The notes under the pieces are model-generated. The model saw nothing but the letters and a program-made list of their open reading frames with translations, had not been told where the DNA came from and ran no database searches. Below are positions 12,792 to 22,638 of a DNA stretch of 37,574 bases, one piece after another (positions within the stretch are counted from its first letter, which is position 1; each line of letters opens with the position of its first letter). The stretch comes from a virus: the IMG/VR virus record IMGVR_UViG_3300037264_000407, positions 1 through 37,574 of that record. The stretch is one strand, 5' to 3'. Position numbers and translations under genes: made by a program.

Positions 12792-15568
12792 TAGATTGGC
12801 CTTTCGTCCAGATATTTAAGTCTGACTATATTCCCGTCATAAATGACGCCACACTTAGCTAACCAAGCAATACTTTGAATAAGCTCTCTGGCATTATTAT
12901 TCCCAAAGATAGCGAAGTTACCCGGCAAGTCTTGGATTTTAGTGCTAACAGGAATAAAGGAGTCTTCATCAACTTCGAGTTCAAAAACATAGTTGTCAAT
13001 TATCCATGCAATAATTCTGGCTAAATTTGAAGGTAGTGAAGAACGGAGAGTTACATATATTTCTCCGCCCCAGTTCTCCCCTTCCCTCTCTTCGAGAGGG
13101 CTTTCAAGAGTGATAATAGTTGCCATGTGGTCCGCAAAAGGCGCGGCCAGTTCAACCGTATAATAGTCTCTTGGAACTTCTTTTAAAACTTGACCTGAGT
13201 TATTAACACCAGTTGTGTTGAAATTTATGACCGTGCTTTTCTTTAATTTAGGGGCCAACCCACTAGCACTTCCGATAGACTTTGTTGGGCTAATGAGGCC
13301 ACCAGAGAGACTTCCAGCAGCCGCCAGCTTGCTTGTGTTAATTTCTGTAGTTGTTTGGCCGCCAATATTCTTTGTAACACTAGATAATACTTTTGAAAGT
13401 AAAGCAACTGCTCCTACGTTAACAGTTAAGCCATCGGCATTTAAAATTCCAGTTCTGACGGTCCCGTTCTCAGTGACTATTTCATTCGTGCCTTCATCGA
13501 ATTCCACTGACTCGCCTTTGGTGGCTGAAATATAGTCAACGACATCGGAGGGGTATAAATTGGCAATATATTTAATTCCGGACTCTTCGCTTTCAAAAAA
13601 TATAAGACTGCCAGCCAAAATAGTATAGCTGCCCTTATTAAACCCCGCATCTTCTGACCATTGCCTAGTTGGAAAATTTCTTACATCTTTTATATTTGCC
13701 CCAGAGCCTAATTCCTCGACGTAACCCTCAACTGTCGCAGTTAGGGCGTCTTCACGTTTTTTATTTTCATAAGCAATATGCTCTGGCGAGCCATATTCAA
13801 CAGTCTGAGGAACTAATATTTCTGGAAATACTTCATGAGGTAAAGGAGGACCAGTTGTTATAAGAATTGGAGGCACTCTCCCAATAAGTGAGGGAATAGG
13901 TTCAAATGGCACAAACTCAGTTTCTTCTAATATAGGCAAACCGCTATCAAAATCAGCTATCCGCCTAAAATTAAACCTAGTCCCAGACTGACCAATACCT
14001 AAGACTGGCCAAGCTGGATAAACGTCATCATAATTTAATCTTAAAAGTCGCCCTCTTAAATCGAAGACATTTTCGCTCTTTAACCAAGCGTAATTGCTAT
14101 TATTAAAAAATTCCGAGTTTTCGTCTCTTTTATATAAATCTAAAATCTGATCAAAGTGAGAAGGATTAGTATCTGAAATGTAAAAAGTATTACTTATAAA
14201 TTTACCTTTAATAACTGAACGCCGAAATTGTCCATTAGTGGTGATATGCTCTATAGTTAATTTTAGTTCAACGTCTTGTGGGAATTTACTGGAGTTGGCC
14301 ACTTCAAAAGTTTTAGGGCCAGCATTTATGTCTGAGTGTAGTTCAAAGTCTACTGACACGGCAGTAAGAGGAACGGAAGTTATCCGCAACGCGGGAACAT
14401 GTTTTACGCATCCAAATACAATAGGCCAAGCATCCTCATCATCAAGAAAATAAAGTGGACTGAGGCCGGGGGCATATATTTGTCTCTGGCATAATTTAAG
14501 GCCGTCAATTCTAAATTTAATCCACCTATCCGGATTAGGAGCAGGAACGGCAGAACCATCAGCTAGTGAAATTGTCGCGATGAGAAAATGGTTATCTGGA
14601 ACGTCTCTTAAAATAGCAAAGCCCATAGATTGGTAAGTGAAATCCGCATCAAGGTCAAATTTAACCCTCCGTCTGCGCCATTTATCTTTTTCTAAACTGA
14701 AATTAATTGGAACAAATAATCTTGAAGCTTCTGTTCCTGTAAAATTTGTTGTTGGATCGAACACCAGCGCAAGATATTCGCTTTCTGGATATGAAATATA
14801 ATTCTTCTCAGCAAAATATTGAAAAGCTAAAAATAGACTATATTGGCCAGCCGGAATAGTCTTGTTCCCTGTGGCCCGATATGCTAAGTCCCCTGCTGTT
14901 GGCGAAGAATCTCTAAGGCGTATGCTTATGTATCCCGGAACACCATCACGCATTAAGCTATCAACACCTTTTCTGGTTTCGTAAACTGGGGAAAGGGAAG
15001 AAGGATTAACAATAACTTCATTGCCTCTGGTAGAATTCCAAAGAGCAGTAGGAATATCTAACCACTCACAGATGAACGGATTTTCTATCTCTTCCGTTCT
15101 TTTTAGTCCTACATTGTAAGTATCTAAAGATGCGGTGGAAGCAGTAATACTTATAGTCTTACTAACTGGAGTTATTACGCTCTCGCCTTCCGCTCGGCCG
15201 TAAAAGAGTAAAAGTAAATCTGATTCTAAAAAAGCCGGATCGTTGAAATATTGATAAACTCTTACAGGGCGATTTTCAAGCGGGTTCTCATCTAGAATAT
15301 CTAATACCGAGTCCTCGTCATCTTTAGATAAATCCAAGGTAAAATTAAAAGAAGAAATAGACGCCACATTTTCAGCATTTAAATTACTAACAAGTTGGCC
15401 CGTTTGTAATAAAGAGCCTTCAATAAATAAATTTCCTAGATAGAAGGAACGCTCGCCGTAATATCTAACACCGAATGGGTCGCCCCAATCAATCGAAACA
15501 ATTAGCTCAGGTTTGATATTAACCTTGCCTCCAATATTAGCTAGGGTTGTGGCTGTTACTGTTCTCAT
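12791..15568 (-). CDS. large tail tip / baseplate hub-like protein, 925 aa
   Basis: Largest tail protein after the tape measure. The N-terminal 160 residues (SIDWGDPFGVRYYGERSF, then VRVYQYFND and LLFYGRAEG) look like the hub/tip domains that follow distal tail proteins in siphoviruses. The middle is beta-rich, and about residues 640-780 are low-complexity, Gly/Ser/Thr-rich and repetitive. The C-terminus (SIAWLAKCGVIYDGNIVRL) resembles the region of hub proteins that contacts the downstream tip protein. Position after the tape measure and before the 468-aa gene supports this. The start (ATG 15568) lies in a 4-bp overlap without a strong ribosome site, so translation is probably coupled. Confidence 0.72.
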   Translation of the reverse strand: MRTVTATTLANIGGKVNIKPELIVSIDWGDPFGVRYYGERSFYLGNLFIEGSLLQTGQLVSNLNAENVASISSFNFTLDLSKDDEDSVLDILDENPLENRPVRVYQYFNDPAFLESDLLLLFYGRAEGESVITPVSKTISITASTASLDTYNVGLKRTEEIENPFICEWLDIPTALWNSTRGNEVIVNPSSLSPVYETRKGVDSLMRDGVPGYISIRLRDSSPTAGDLAYRATGNKTIPAGQYSLFLAFQYFAEKNYISYPESEYLALVFDPTTNFTGTEASRLFVPINFSLEKDKWRRRRVKFDLDADFTYQSMGFAILRDVPDNHFLIATISLADGSAVPAPNPDRWIKFRIDGLKLCQRQIYAPGLSPLYFLDDEDAWPIVFGCVKHVPALRITSVPLTAVSVDFELHSDINAGPKTFEVANSSKFPQDVELKLTIEHITTNGQFRRSVIKGKFISNTFYISDTNPSHFDQILDLYKRDENSEFFNNSNYAWLKSENVFDLRGRLLRLNYDDVYPAWPVLGIGQSGTRFNFRRIADFDSGLPILEETEFVPFEPIPSLIGRVPPILITTGPPLPHEVFPEILVPQTVEYGSPEHIAYENKKREDALTATVEGYVEELGSGANIKDVRNFPTRQWSEDAGFNKGSYTILAGSLIFFESEESGIKYIANLYPSDVVDYISATKGESVEFDEGTNEIVTENGTVRTGILNADGLTVNVGAVALLSKVLSSVTKNIGGQTTTEINTSKLAAAGSLSGGLISPTKSIGSASGLAPKLKKSTVINFNTTGVNNSGQVLKEVPRDYYTVELAAPFADHMATIITLESPLEEREGENWGGEIYVTLRSSLPSNLARIIAWIIDNYVFELEVDEDSFIPVSTKIQDLPGNFAIFGNNNARELIQSIAWLAKCGVIYDGNIVRLKYLDERPI

Positions 15569-15930
15569 TGTCCAATAAATTGAGCCGAGATTCGGCCTTC
15601 CTCGTCGCGCCTAGGATAAGTTATCTGCGCCGGAGCCAGAATAAATGCTCCGATCAATGGCTGCGTTTCTAATCCTTCAACTTGGAATTTGCCTTCTTTA
15701 AATAATAAAAGAAATTTAAATAATCTGTCGAGGTTGGAAAATTTAACGGACGCAAAAGAAAAATTATATGTTTTAAAAACTTGTTTGGAGAAAGTATAGA
15801 AAGTTCCATCTTGTGCAATTTTTACAGTGAAATTGTCTGGTTGGGTAGTTACCGTATTATTGAAATCTGGAGAATTCAATTCAATAATTTCTGTAAACTC
15901 AGGATATGGGGCTTTAATAATTATCTTCAT
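15565..15930 (-). CDS. tail-associated protein, 121 aa
   Basis: A beta-rich protein without signal or membrane segments. Phrases such as FSFASVKFSNLDRLFKFLL and FQVEGLETQPLIGAFILAP suggest a compact fold found in small baseplate or distal-tail components. It overlaps both neighbours by 4 bp (ATGA) and sits between the 312-aa tail protein and the hub-like protein, so a role in joining the tail tube to the tip is likely. No family recognised. Confidence 0.68.
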   Translation of the reverse strand: MKIIIKAPYPEFTEIIELNSPDFNNTVTTQPDNFTVKIAQDGTFYTFSKQVFKTYNFSFASVKFSNLDRLFKFLLLFKEGKFQVEGLETQPLIGAFILAPAQITYPRRDEEGRISAQFIGQ

Positions 15931-16865
15931 GATATTCTCTTGCAGACAAAAACTACGTTAATGGACTCTGCTCGCTTAATAAAAGTTTTTGGAGCCAAAA
16001 CCATAATGCCTTCCCAAACTCTCCCCATATAATCAGTCAATGTTATAAGCTCGCCGCGATGCGCTTCTTCAAATGCTGTAAACTCCGTTAAATGACAAGT
16101 ATTAATTTCAAAGTCGAGTGTAAATATTTCGGGCCTAGATAAATCAGATCGAACATTCCTAATATTACTCCGATCCGCTCTTATAAAAGAATTAAGGTCT
16201 AAGGAATCATTATTTCCTAATTCTGGGGCCGTAACAATAACTGTATCTATGCCAGCCTCAAAAGTTATTTTTCTGGTTTTATTAAATGTTAGTGTTTCGA
16301 TGGCTGAGTTAAGTCCAACCTTTTGTCCATTTCTGATTAAAAAAGCAAAGAGACTCTGCTTTAAATTTACGAAGTCGAATCCGCTTCTAGCTCCTTGAAA
16401 AGAGAAGCTAACTTCTTGTCCGAATGACACCCCACCTTTTTGTTGTCTCTCAGCTTCGCCTTCGTCTTCTAATTCGAGAGTGTGAGTGATAGAAGTTTTT
16501 GCCAATGACGCTGTGCCACCTACGGCTTGAGAATTTTCTAAAGTCTGTGTGAGGCTCTTAGCTGTTGTTCTTTGAATGGCTGTTAGTTGTTGAGTAAATT
16601 CAGAATTATGGTTAGAACTACTTCTGGCCACCCGCATAGTCCCAGAAACCATTTGGGTGAAACCAGAAATACTTGATTGGTCATCAGGAATATCCTGAGT
16701 AAATTCAACAGTCTGTTCTAATTCTTCTTGGTCCGTTCTCTTTTTTGCTTTTAAAAGGTGTCGAAACTTAACAGTCACCCAGTTAATAGGATTGCCGTTA
16801 AGCATAAGGCCAAGCCTTTGCTTAAAGACCCCTATTCCGTAATAACTGCTACTGCTATTAGCCAC
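15927..16865 (-). CDS. distal tail-like protein, 312 aa
   Basis: Starts with GTG at 16865, overlapping the upstream gene by 8 bp. Residues 45-150 are a Ser/Thr/Gln-rich region with repeated phrases (EFTQQL, SLTQTLE, THTLELE), probably an extended beta or fibrous insert. The C-terminal part (LDFEINTCHLTEFTAFEEAH, then LTDYMGRVWEGIM and FVCKRIS) resembles the C-terminal domain of distal tail or minor tail proteins. Its place just after the tape measure and a small protein supports that. Confidence 0.7.
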   Translation of the reverse strand: MANSSSSYYGIGVFKQRLGLMLNGNPINWVTVKFRHLLKAKKRTDQEELEQTVEFTQDIPDDQSSISGFTQMVSGTMRVARSSSNHNSEFTQQLTAIQRTTAKSLTQTLENSQAVGGTASLAKTSITHTLELEDEGEAERQQKGGVSFGQEVSFSFQGARSGFDFVNLKQSLFAFLIRNGQKVGLNSAIETLTFNKTRKITFEAGIDTVIVTAPELGNNDSLDLNSFIRADRSNIRNVRSDLSRPEIFTLDFEINTCHLTEFTAFEEAHRGELITLTDYMGRVWEGIMVLAPKTFIKRAESINVVFVCKRIS

Positions 16866-17343
16866 GAGCCGCTACCACCGTATAAGTAATGTCAATGGTG
16901 TCATTGTCTAGGACACCAACAGGAAGAGAAAAAAGTGCAGTTGACCAGAGTTTTCCAGTCGTGCCGCCTTTTGTCGAATTGCTGGCAATAAAAATACCTT
17001 GAAGCGTCCCAGTCGCATTAAAAGTAAAAGTTCGCCCAACTGAATTGGTAATAGTCTGAGTTGCCGGAACATCTGGGGCCCATTCAACTCTGTTAGCTTC
17101 ATCATAGCTTGTAAATTCAGTCCAACCACTATGAGAAGCCATTACGTCTGTATTAGCAACAGCCGAGAAACCTGATCCATTAATCATCCCAATGAACCAA
17201 GAAGCTAACTGTGCCGCCGCATTAAACATAATATCGAGAATTTGATCTAGTCCCTCGTTGGTAATATCATTATGGTCTTCAAACTCGTTAATGATGTTAC
17301 CTTCGCGCCTGTGCGTGATTTTATAAATACCTTTCAATTTCAT
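16858..17343 (-). CDS. tail-associated protein, 161 aa
   Basis: Pattern NxITNEGLDQILDIMF, then WFIGMINGSG, DVMASHSGWTEF, and a beta-rich C-terminus (GKLWSTALFS, ITYTVVAAR). I have seen this type of protein in many siphovirus tail regions; it looks like a small virion protein of beta-sandwich type, function not assigned. The start ATG 17343 overlaps the tape-measure stop (ATGA). GAGGGG lies about 12 bases upstream. Confidence 0.72.
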   Translation of the reverse strand: MKLKGIYKITHRREGNIINEFEDHNDITNEGLDQILDIMFNAAAQLASWFIGMINGSGFSAVANTDVMASHSGWTEFTSYDEANRVEWAPDVPATQTITNSVGRTFTFNATGTLQGIFIASNSTKGGTTGKLWSTALFSLPVGVLDNDTIDITYTVVAARG

Positions 17344-20300
17344 AGCCGTAATTCCCCTCGCCGGATTTTAGTCTTTATCTCTTTTATAAGAGTATTAGCC
17401 AACTGCGAATTATTTATATTCGATCCGTTTATATTTATATCCCCGAACTCAAGATTTACATTACTTGCGGCAGCCGTAGTCTTATTGGCTCTTGCGTCCG
17501 AAAGACCCGGATTGATATAATGACTTAGGTTCCTTTCCCCATTATTTATGGCTCTTAGTAAGTCCAAATTTCTTTTCGTATTGAAAGAATTGATGACAAA
17601 TTCGCCGGGAGTTAGCATCGCCGGAATTCTATCAGACCCTCTTGAAGTGCCACCAAATGCCCTATAAATGAGATTTCTTTTGTGATTAATAAATCCGCCA
17701 GAGTGTGGCTGAATCGGGCTTGGTATAGGCGTCGGCGTATTAGAATCAATACTCTCAACCGCTTTTTTAGTCGCTTCTGCGGCAGCCTGTATTGCTAACA
17801 TTTTTTGTAGAACTGTTTCCAAGCCATCACTAGCGGTCGTATTTAAAGCATCATTTACCGCAATAATTCCCTCTGGAATTTCAGTTCCGGTCTTAGTTGC
17901 TATCTCCCCAAACTTATCATTTGTTTCATTTACTTTATCAGCAAAGCTGGTGTTTATTCCTTGTAGTTCGGTCGCAGATTGAATCGCCGCCGCATAAGCT
18001 TCTGGAGAAGATTTAGCTAACTCTTGAAGATTTCTATCAAGTCTCTCAACCGCTCCGGCTGCGCCATCATTGGCTTCTTGGGCCTCTTTAGCACTTTTTG
18101 CAGTGTCTCTTGTAATCTGGCCGGGGTCAAGTCCACCGGCTTCAAGTCCGGCCTTTAATTCAGGTCTACTTAAAATTTCAGATAGTGCCGCAACATTAGC
18201 TTGAAACTCTTCCGGCGATGTGGATTGAGCCAGCGCATCGAAAGCGTTATTAACGGCTTCCGGCAATTCTTTTAGTTCCTCAAATGCGGGACCAAGATTT
18301 GCGCCTGTAACCCTTGCTGATTCAATTGCCCTCTCAGCTTCAAAAGCTATCTCCTTAGCTATTTTTAAGGTAGCCTCTCTTTGCGTATTAATCCGATTTA
18401 AGGCTATAGCTTCCTCACCAGCAAATTTAATACTCTCCGACTGCGCCTCATTTATTGCGTTAAGATTCTCTTGAATCTTTTGAGTGTTCTCGAACGATTC
18501 GATTTGAGCTTTATTAGTTGCGTCTCTTGATGTTACGGCTCCCTCAGCCGAAGTTAGTGCTTGAACAGCTTCGCCTGAACCTCCGATTCCTGCGTTTTTA
18601 AGGTTAGTTGCTATGTCCTTTATTTCTTGATTAGCTTGTTTGTATTTCTCCAGAATAGTGTTCGACAAGATTTCTTGCTGCTTGAGGGATTTCTCAATTT
18701 CAGCTTGTAGATCATTCTGCTCTTTAAGACTTGCTGTTAGCTCACCTTGCTTTGTGACCAGATTATCTAAATTAATTTTCGCCTCGTCCTCGATTTGTCT
18801 CTTAGCTTCGGCTGCTTCGATTTCTTTTTGTTGTAATTCCTCTGTTAAGTTTCGACGGGTTCTGAGTGCTTGATTTAAATTTTCCTCGGCCTGATCTCTT
18901 CGTTGAATATTGGCTACAGTCTGGTCTTTTGATGCAAGTTCCGAGGCGGCATCAAATTGGCTCTGAAGTTCTGGAATTGTCTTATCAAGCAAAGCTAGAT
19001 TTTCATTAGTTAAATCAATGCCTGCCTCGAATGATTCCGATATGTCCTTAAACTGGTCTGTAATTTCTTGCGCCGAAAGGGGTGCGCCCTCGGCCTTCTT
19101 TTGAAAAATATCTGAAAGTAGTTGACTAAAATCGCCACCCTCAAAAGCCTCTTGCGCCTGTTCGCTGAGGTCACGGACTTGTTTTTGATTTAAGTCAAAT
19201 ATTTCTTGATTAGCTTGAGCCGTTATTTTTATTTTTGCGTCTGCGGCGTCTTCAGCTATAGACTTTTGTTCGGCAGCAAGTTCCTTGTCAATTTCTAATA
19301 GTCTCTGTGAATTTTCCCCTAATTGCGCTTGTATATCCGCAAGTTTTTGCTGTTGTTGAGGATCGTCTGCATCAGATTGGATCAACTGTAGTTGATTTTG
19401 AAGGTCTTTCTCTTCCTTTAAAAGTATATCTCTTCTTGCGTCGGCTTCTTCCTGTGCTTGATTTTGAGCTACTTGAACAGCTTCTTCATTCTTGCCAATA
19501 GTTACATTGGCTGCTCTCTGACTTTGTGTGATTCCTTGTTCAAGTGCAGCCTCTCTTACCCTTTTAGCTAAAGTTGCTATTCGCTTTTCACTGTTCTCAA
19601 TGCTCGTTTCAAGAGATTTAATTAAACTTTCAGCGTCGGAAATTTCTTCTTTAAGATTAGCTGCCATCAATTCCAAAGCATTACTAGCTGAATTTATAGT
19701 TCTTTCAAATCCATTACCTACTAATTTACTAAAGATTTCTAAGGCTGCATTAGTCTTTGCATTAGCCTGTAGAACTGTTCGAGATAAATCTTCTGTAGCG
19801 TCGTTATAGATTTTCTTGACTTGGGTAATATCTTGCTCAATTTTTCTCTTGTCAATGGTCTGAAAGGCTTTTAATTTCTCTGCTGCGTTAGAAGTTGTTT
19901 CTTCTAAGGCTTTACTAATCTCAGTTACTGCAAATGCAACTGAGGCTATCGCCGCAGGAATAGCTAAAATGCTGCCGACTGTTGTGTTGGCTGCTATACT
20001 AATTGCCCTCAAGCCAGATTGAATTCCAGTCAATCCAGTTCCAGTGTTCCTAACGGCTGTTAATGCGGCCACTCCGTAGGCTGCCCAAGCTATTGCTCCG
20101 GCAACCAGAGTTTTTGTAAGGGCAGCGACGATTACATCTAAACCGCCCACTGTTCTAGAAATCGAAACGATTGCTTCGAGAGTTGTGCGACCAAAGGTTT
20201 CTTGAAAAAGAAGCTTGACTTTATTAAGTTCAATTTGGAGTTGCTTTCCAGAATTATTTAAAGTCTTATTTACTGCTTCGTTAAATGCCCTACCTGCGTC

Positions 20301-22148
20301 GGAGTTAATTTCATTTAAATTTGAATTAAATTGTTCCAGTCCTTTGCCTGTTAGAGCAATAGCCGGATTAATGGCTCTAATATCCTGTAATAGCTCTCCA
20401 AGTTCTCCCGCTGCGCCCTTCGTTCTCTCATCCAGAACGGCTAAGAACCCGCCAAGCCCAAGGGCTTGTAAGGCAGCTTGGCCAGACTCAAACCCTAAAT
20501 CTCTAAGTAGTTCCTTTAATGCAACAGAGGGTCTAATAAGTTTTTGGAAAACGTTTCTTAGCTGAGTCAATGCCACCGAAGGTGAAATACCTTGAGTTGT
20601 TAAAACTGCCAATGCTGCCGTAACTTCCTCTAAATTTACTCCCAAGACATTAGCTTGGACAGTTACAGTTCCTAAAGAATTGGCTAAATCTTCTGCCCTA
20701 AAACGACCCAAATCAATACCTTTAAATAATATTCCGCTAACTCGTTCAGCATCAGAGGCTTCTAATCCATAAGATTTAATTGCGGCTGAGAGAATATCCA
20801 CGGCATCGGAGGATGTTGAAACAGTTGCCGCCGCAAATTTAAGTGAGTCCTGTAAGAAATCAAAAGTTTGTGACGATTCAACTACTTGGTTAGAAAGTGC
20901 CTCATACGCGCCAATGGCTACTTCTGTTCCCGGTGCGCCGAATTGCTTTGACAGAGCCAAAACCCCGTCTCTGGCTTGTGAGAATGACAGTTCGGCCTGC
21001 GTAGTGATAGTTGTGATTTCAGCTATTTTTTGAGTAAATTCCCCGGCGTCGGTGACACTTTGCCTCAAGGCTTGACTAAAATTAGCAATAGCTCGTCCAG
21101 CAATATCAAAGACTAAGAGCCTTTTAATTGTAAATAAAGTTCCGGCTAATGCTTGTGCATGTTTATTTGACTCTCTTAAGCCTTTTTCAAGTGGGACTGT
21201 TGGCGATGGACCAATAGCAGTTGCGGCAATTTTATCTCTAGCTTTTTGAACTTCTTCGTTCTCGTCTTGAATTCTCTGCGCCCGCAATTCACTGTCTCTA
21301 TCGGCTCTGAGTCTTTTCTTCGTTTCAATCTCAATATTTTTAGTTATCTCGGCCTCATTAGCAAGTCTAGCATCTACATATGAGTCGTGCGCGTCTCGCT
21401 GAATTAACAGTGATTGCTTTAGTGCTGACTCGATTTTCTTATTTGTCTCAGTGGTCTCGTTGAATATATTCTGATTGACCTGAGCATATATCCGCTGTAT
21501 TTCGGCGGCACTGGTTTTACCTTCAAATAAAAGTTTTTCAATTGGAGATATTGCTTGCTTGGCCTGAATTTCCGCTCCCGGAGCGGCTAAATTAGTTCCA
21601 GCAAAATCTCTAAAAGTTTGAACTTCTCCGCGTCTCTCCTGATTAGCTTGAGCCTCATTCCTAATGCGTTCTTCTTCTTTTAAATTTCTTTCAAGCTGAT
21701 CTTGCCTTTCTTGATCTGCCTTACTTTCGGCGTTTGCGAGTTTAACTCTTTCTCTTTCAGCTCTCTTTTCTGCTTCAAGTTCTCTATCTATTCCTTCAAT
21801 AACTGCTTTGGCTTGTTTGTCTGCGGCAACTTCGGCTCTAGCTGCATTCTCTTCTAGCTGTTGTGCGCTTTTTTCATTTGCGGCAATGTTCTCTACTATC
21901 TTAGTAGTTATCTGGTCAAATCCCTCTTCGACTTTCCGAGCGGTAATAACTAAGTCTTTTTGAGAATTAACTAATCTTCCGGTCGTCGTGATAAACTGCT
22001 CGCCCTTTTTATTAACCTCTACCGTAGTTTTCTGTAATCTAAAAATAGACTCATTCACGTCCTCAAGAGCTTTTATAAACTCGTCGAGGCTTTTAACTGC
22101 GCCGAATGTTTCTATGCCCAGAACTAGCAGTTCTTCTTCGCTTGCCAT
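17340..22148 (-). CDS. tail tape measure protein, 1602 aa
   Basis: The longest gene. Residues 1-330 are charged, Ala/Glu/Lys-rich coiled coil. About 370-650 is a TP901-type tape-measure domain (ALSKQFGAPGTEVAIGAYEA, ERVSGILFKGIDLG, LTQLRNVFQKLIRPSVALKE). Hydrophobic segments around 665-750 (VAALTKTLVAGAIAWAAYGV, ILAIPAAIASVAFAV) are the membrane-interacting part typical of this family. Long coiled coils continue to about 1480, and the C-terminus contains FGGTSRGSDRIPAMLTPGEF, a motif common at tape-measure ends. The protein sets tail length; at about 1.5 angstrom per residue this predicts roughly 240 nm. The start ATG 22148 has AGAGGAAG upstream. Confidence 0.96.
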   Translation of the reverse strand: MASEEELLVLGIETFGAVKSLDEFIKALEDVNESIFRLQKTTVEVNKKGEQFITTTGRLVNSQKDLVITARKVEEGFDQITTKIVENIAANEKSAQQLEENAARAEVAADKQAKAVIEGIDRELEAEKRAERERVKLANAESKADQERQDQLERNLKEEERIRNEAQANQERRGEVQTFRDFAGTNLAAPGAEIQAKQAISPIEKLLFEGKTSAAEIQRIYAQVNQNIFNETTETNKKIESALKQSLLIQRDAHDSYVDARLANEAEITKNIEIETKKRLRADRDSELRAQRIQDENEEVQKARDKIAATAIGPSPTVPLEKGLRESNKHAQALAGTLFTIKRLLVFDIAGRAIANFSQALRQSVTDAGEFTQKIAEITTITTQAELSFSQARDGVLALSKQFGAPGTEVAIGAYEALSNQVVESSQTFDFLQDSLKFAAATVSTSSDAVDILSAAIKSYGLEASDAERVSGILFKGIDLGRFRAEDLANSLGTVTVQANVLGVNLEEVTAALAVLTTQGISPSVALTQLRNVFQKLIRPSVALKELLRDLGFESGQAALQALGLGGFLAVLDERTKGAAGELGELLQDIRAINPAIALTGKGLEQFNSNLNEINSDAGRAFNEAVNKTLNNSGKQLQIELNKVKLLFQETFGRTTLEAIVSISRTVGGLDVIVAALTKTLVAGAIAWAAYGVAALTAVRNTGTGLTGIQSGLRAISIAANTTVGSILAIPAAIASVAFAVTEISKALEETTSNAAEKLKAFQTIDKRKIEQDITQVKKIYNDATEDLSRTVLQANAKTNAALEIFSKLVGNGFERTINSASNALELMAANLKEEISDAESLIKSLETSIENSEKRIATLAKRVREAALEQGITQSQRAANVTIGKNEEAVQVAQNQAQEEADARRDILLKEEKDLQNQLQLIQSDADDPQQQQKLADIQAQLGENSQRLLEIDKELAAEQKSIAEDAADAKIKITAQANQEIFDLNQKQVRDLSEQAQEAFEGGDFSQLLSDIFQKKAEGAPLSAQEITDQFKDISESFEAGIDLTNENLALLDKTIPELQSQFDAASELASKDQTVANIQRRDQAEENLNQALRTRRNLTEELQQKEIEAAEAKRQIEDEAKINLDNLVTKQGELTASLKEQNDLQAEIEKSLKQQEILSNTILEKYKQANQEIKDIATNLKNAGIGGSGEAVQALTSAEGAVTSRDATNKAQIESFENTQKIQENLNAINEAQSESIKFAGEEAIALNRINTQREATLKIAKEIAFEAERAIESARVTGANLGPAFEELKELPEAVNNAFDALAQSTSPEEFQANVAALSEILSRPELKAGLEAGGLDPGQITRDTAKSAKEAQEANDGAAGAVERLDRNLQELAKSSPEAYAAAIQSATELQGINTSFADKVNETNDKFGEIATKTGTEIPEGIIAVNDALNTTASDGLETVLQKMLAIQAAAEATKKAVESIDSNTPTPIPSPIQPHSGGFINHKRNLIYRAFGGTSRGSDRIPAMLTPGEFVINSFNTKRNLDLLRAINNGERNLSHYINPGLSDARANKTTAAASNVNLEFGDININGSNINNSQLANTLIKEIKTKIRRGELRL

Positions 22149-22149
22149 G

Positions 22150-22638
22150 TTACTTCCTCTTGACTCCGGCCCTGAGAATCTTTAAGACTTCGCTCGCCAC
22201 TCTGCTCTCTTTAATCTTGGCTTTAAAGGCTAACCGTCCTCTACCTAGTGCATCCCACCCTAATTTTCTTTCATTTATTATCCAGTGCTTCACCCGAATA
22301 TTATAACTGAATTCATACTTGCCGGGCGAAATATTGATTTTAAAAGCAGCCTGTCCTCTATCAATTCCTGCTTCTAAAGTCTTACCGTCAGGATAACCCT
22401 TCATGGCATATGGTCTAGATCGTTTAGGGGATATTGTGGTCGGAACATTTCTTACAACCCGTCCGAGAGGAATAAGAGAGCCACGAGCCATACCCGTGTC
22501 AACTGGAACTGATGCAAATGCCGCCCGATAAAACTCTCTTACTGCCTCTCGAAAAGTAGCCGAAACTTTATCGTGAATACTTTTAAGTATTTTCTTTCTG
22601 TCAATTTGGATGGCCCTATATTTTACGCTGAATTTCAT
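22150..22638 (-). CDS. HK97 gp10-like / tail completion protein, 162 aa
   Basis: A basic protein with VPVDTGMARGSL (about 45-56), the hallmark of HK97 gp10-like/minor tail proteins that complete the tail. Usually such genes lie before the major tail gene; here it lies between the G/GT pair and the tape measure. The N-terminal helix and the many Arg/Lys residues fit. Its ATG is 22 bp upstream of the stop of the frameshifted GT frame, so the two overlap. The ribosome site is weak (GAGAG), consistent with coupling to GT translation. Confidence 0.78.
   Translation of the reverse strand: MKFSVKYRAIQIDRKKILKSIHDKVSATFREAVREFYRAAFASVPVDTGMARGSLIPLGRVVRNVPTTISPKRSRPYAMKGYPDGKTLEAGIDRGQAAFKINISPGKYEFSYNIRVKHWIINERKLGWDALGRGRLAFKAKIKESRVASEVLKILRAGVKRK

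Noticed and set aside
20215-20565. 116-aa plus-strand open frame inside the tape measure
   Set aside because: Antisense shadow of the Ala/Glu/Lys-rich coiled-coil coding; no ribosome site, and the composition (Ser/Leu-rich) is the expected mirror.
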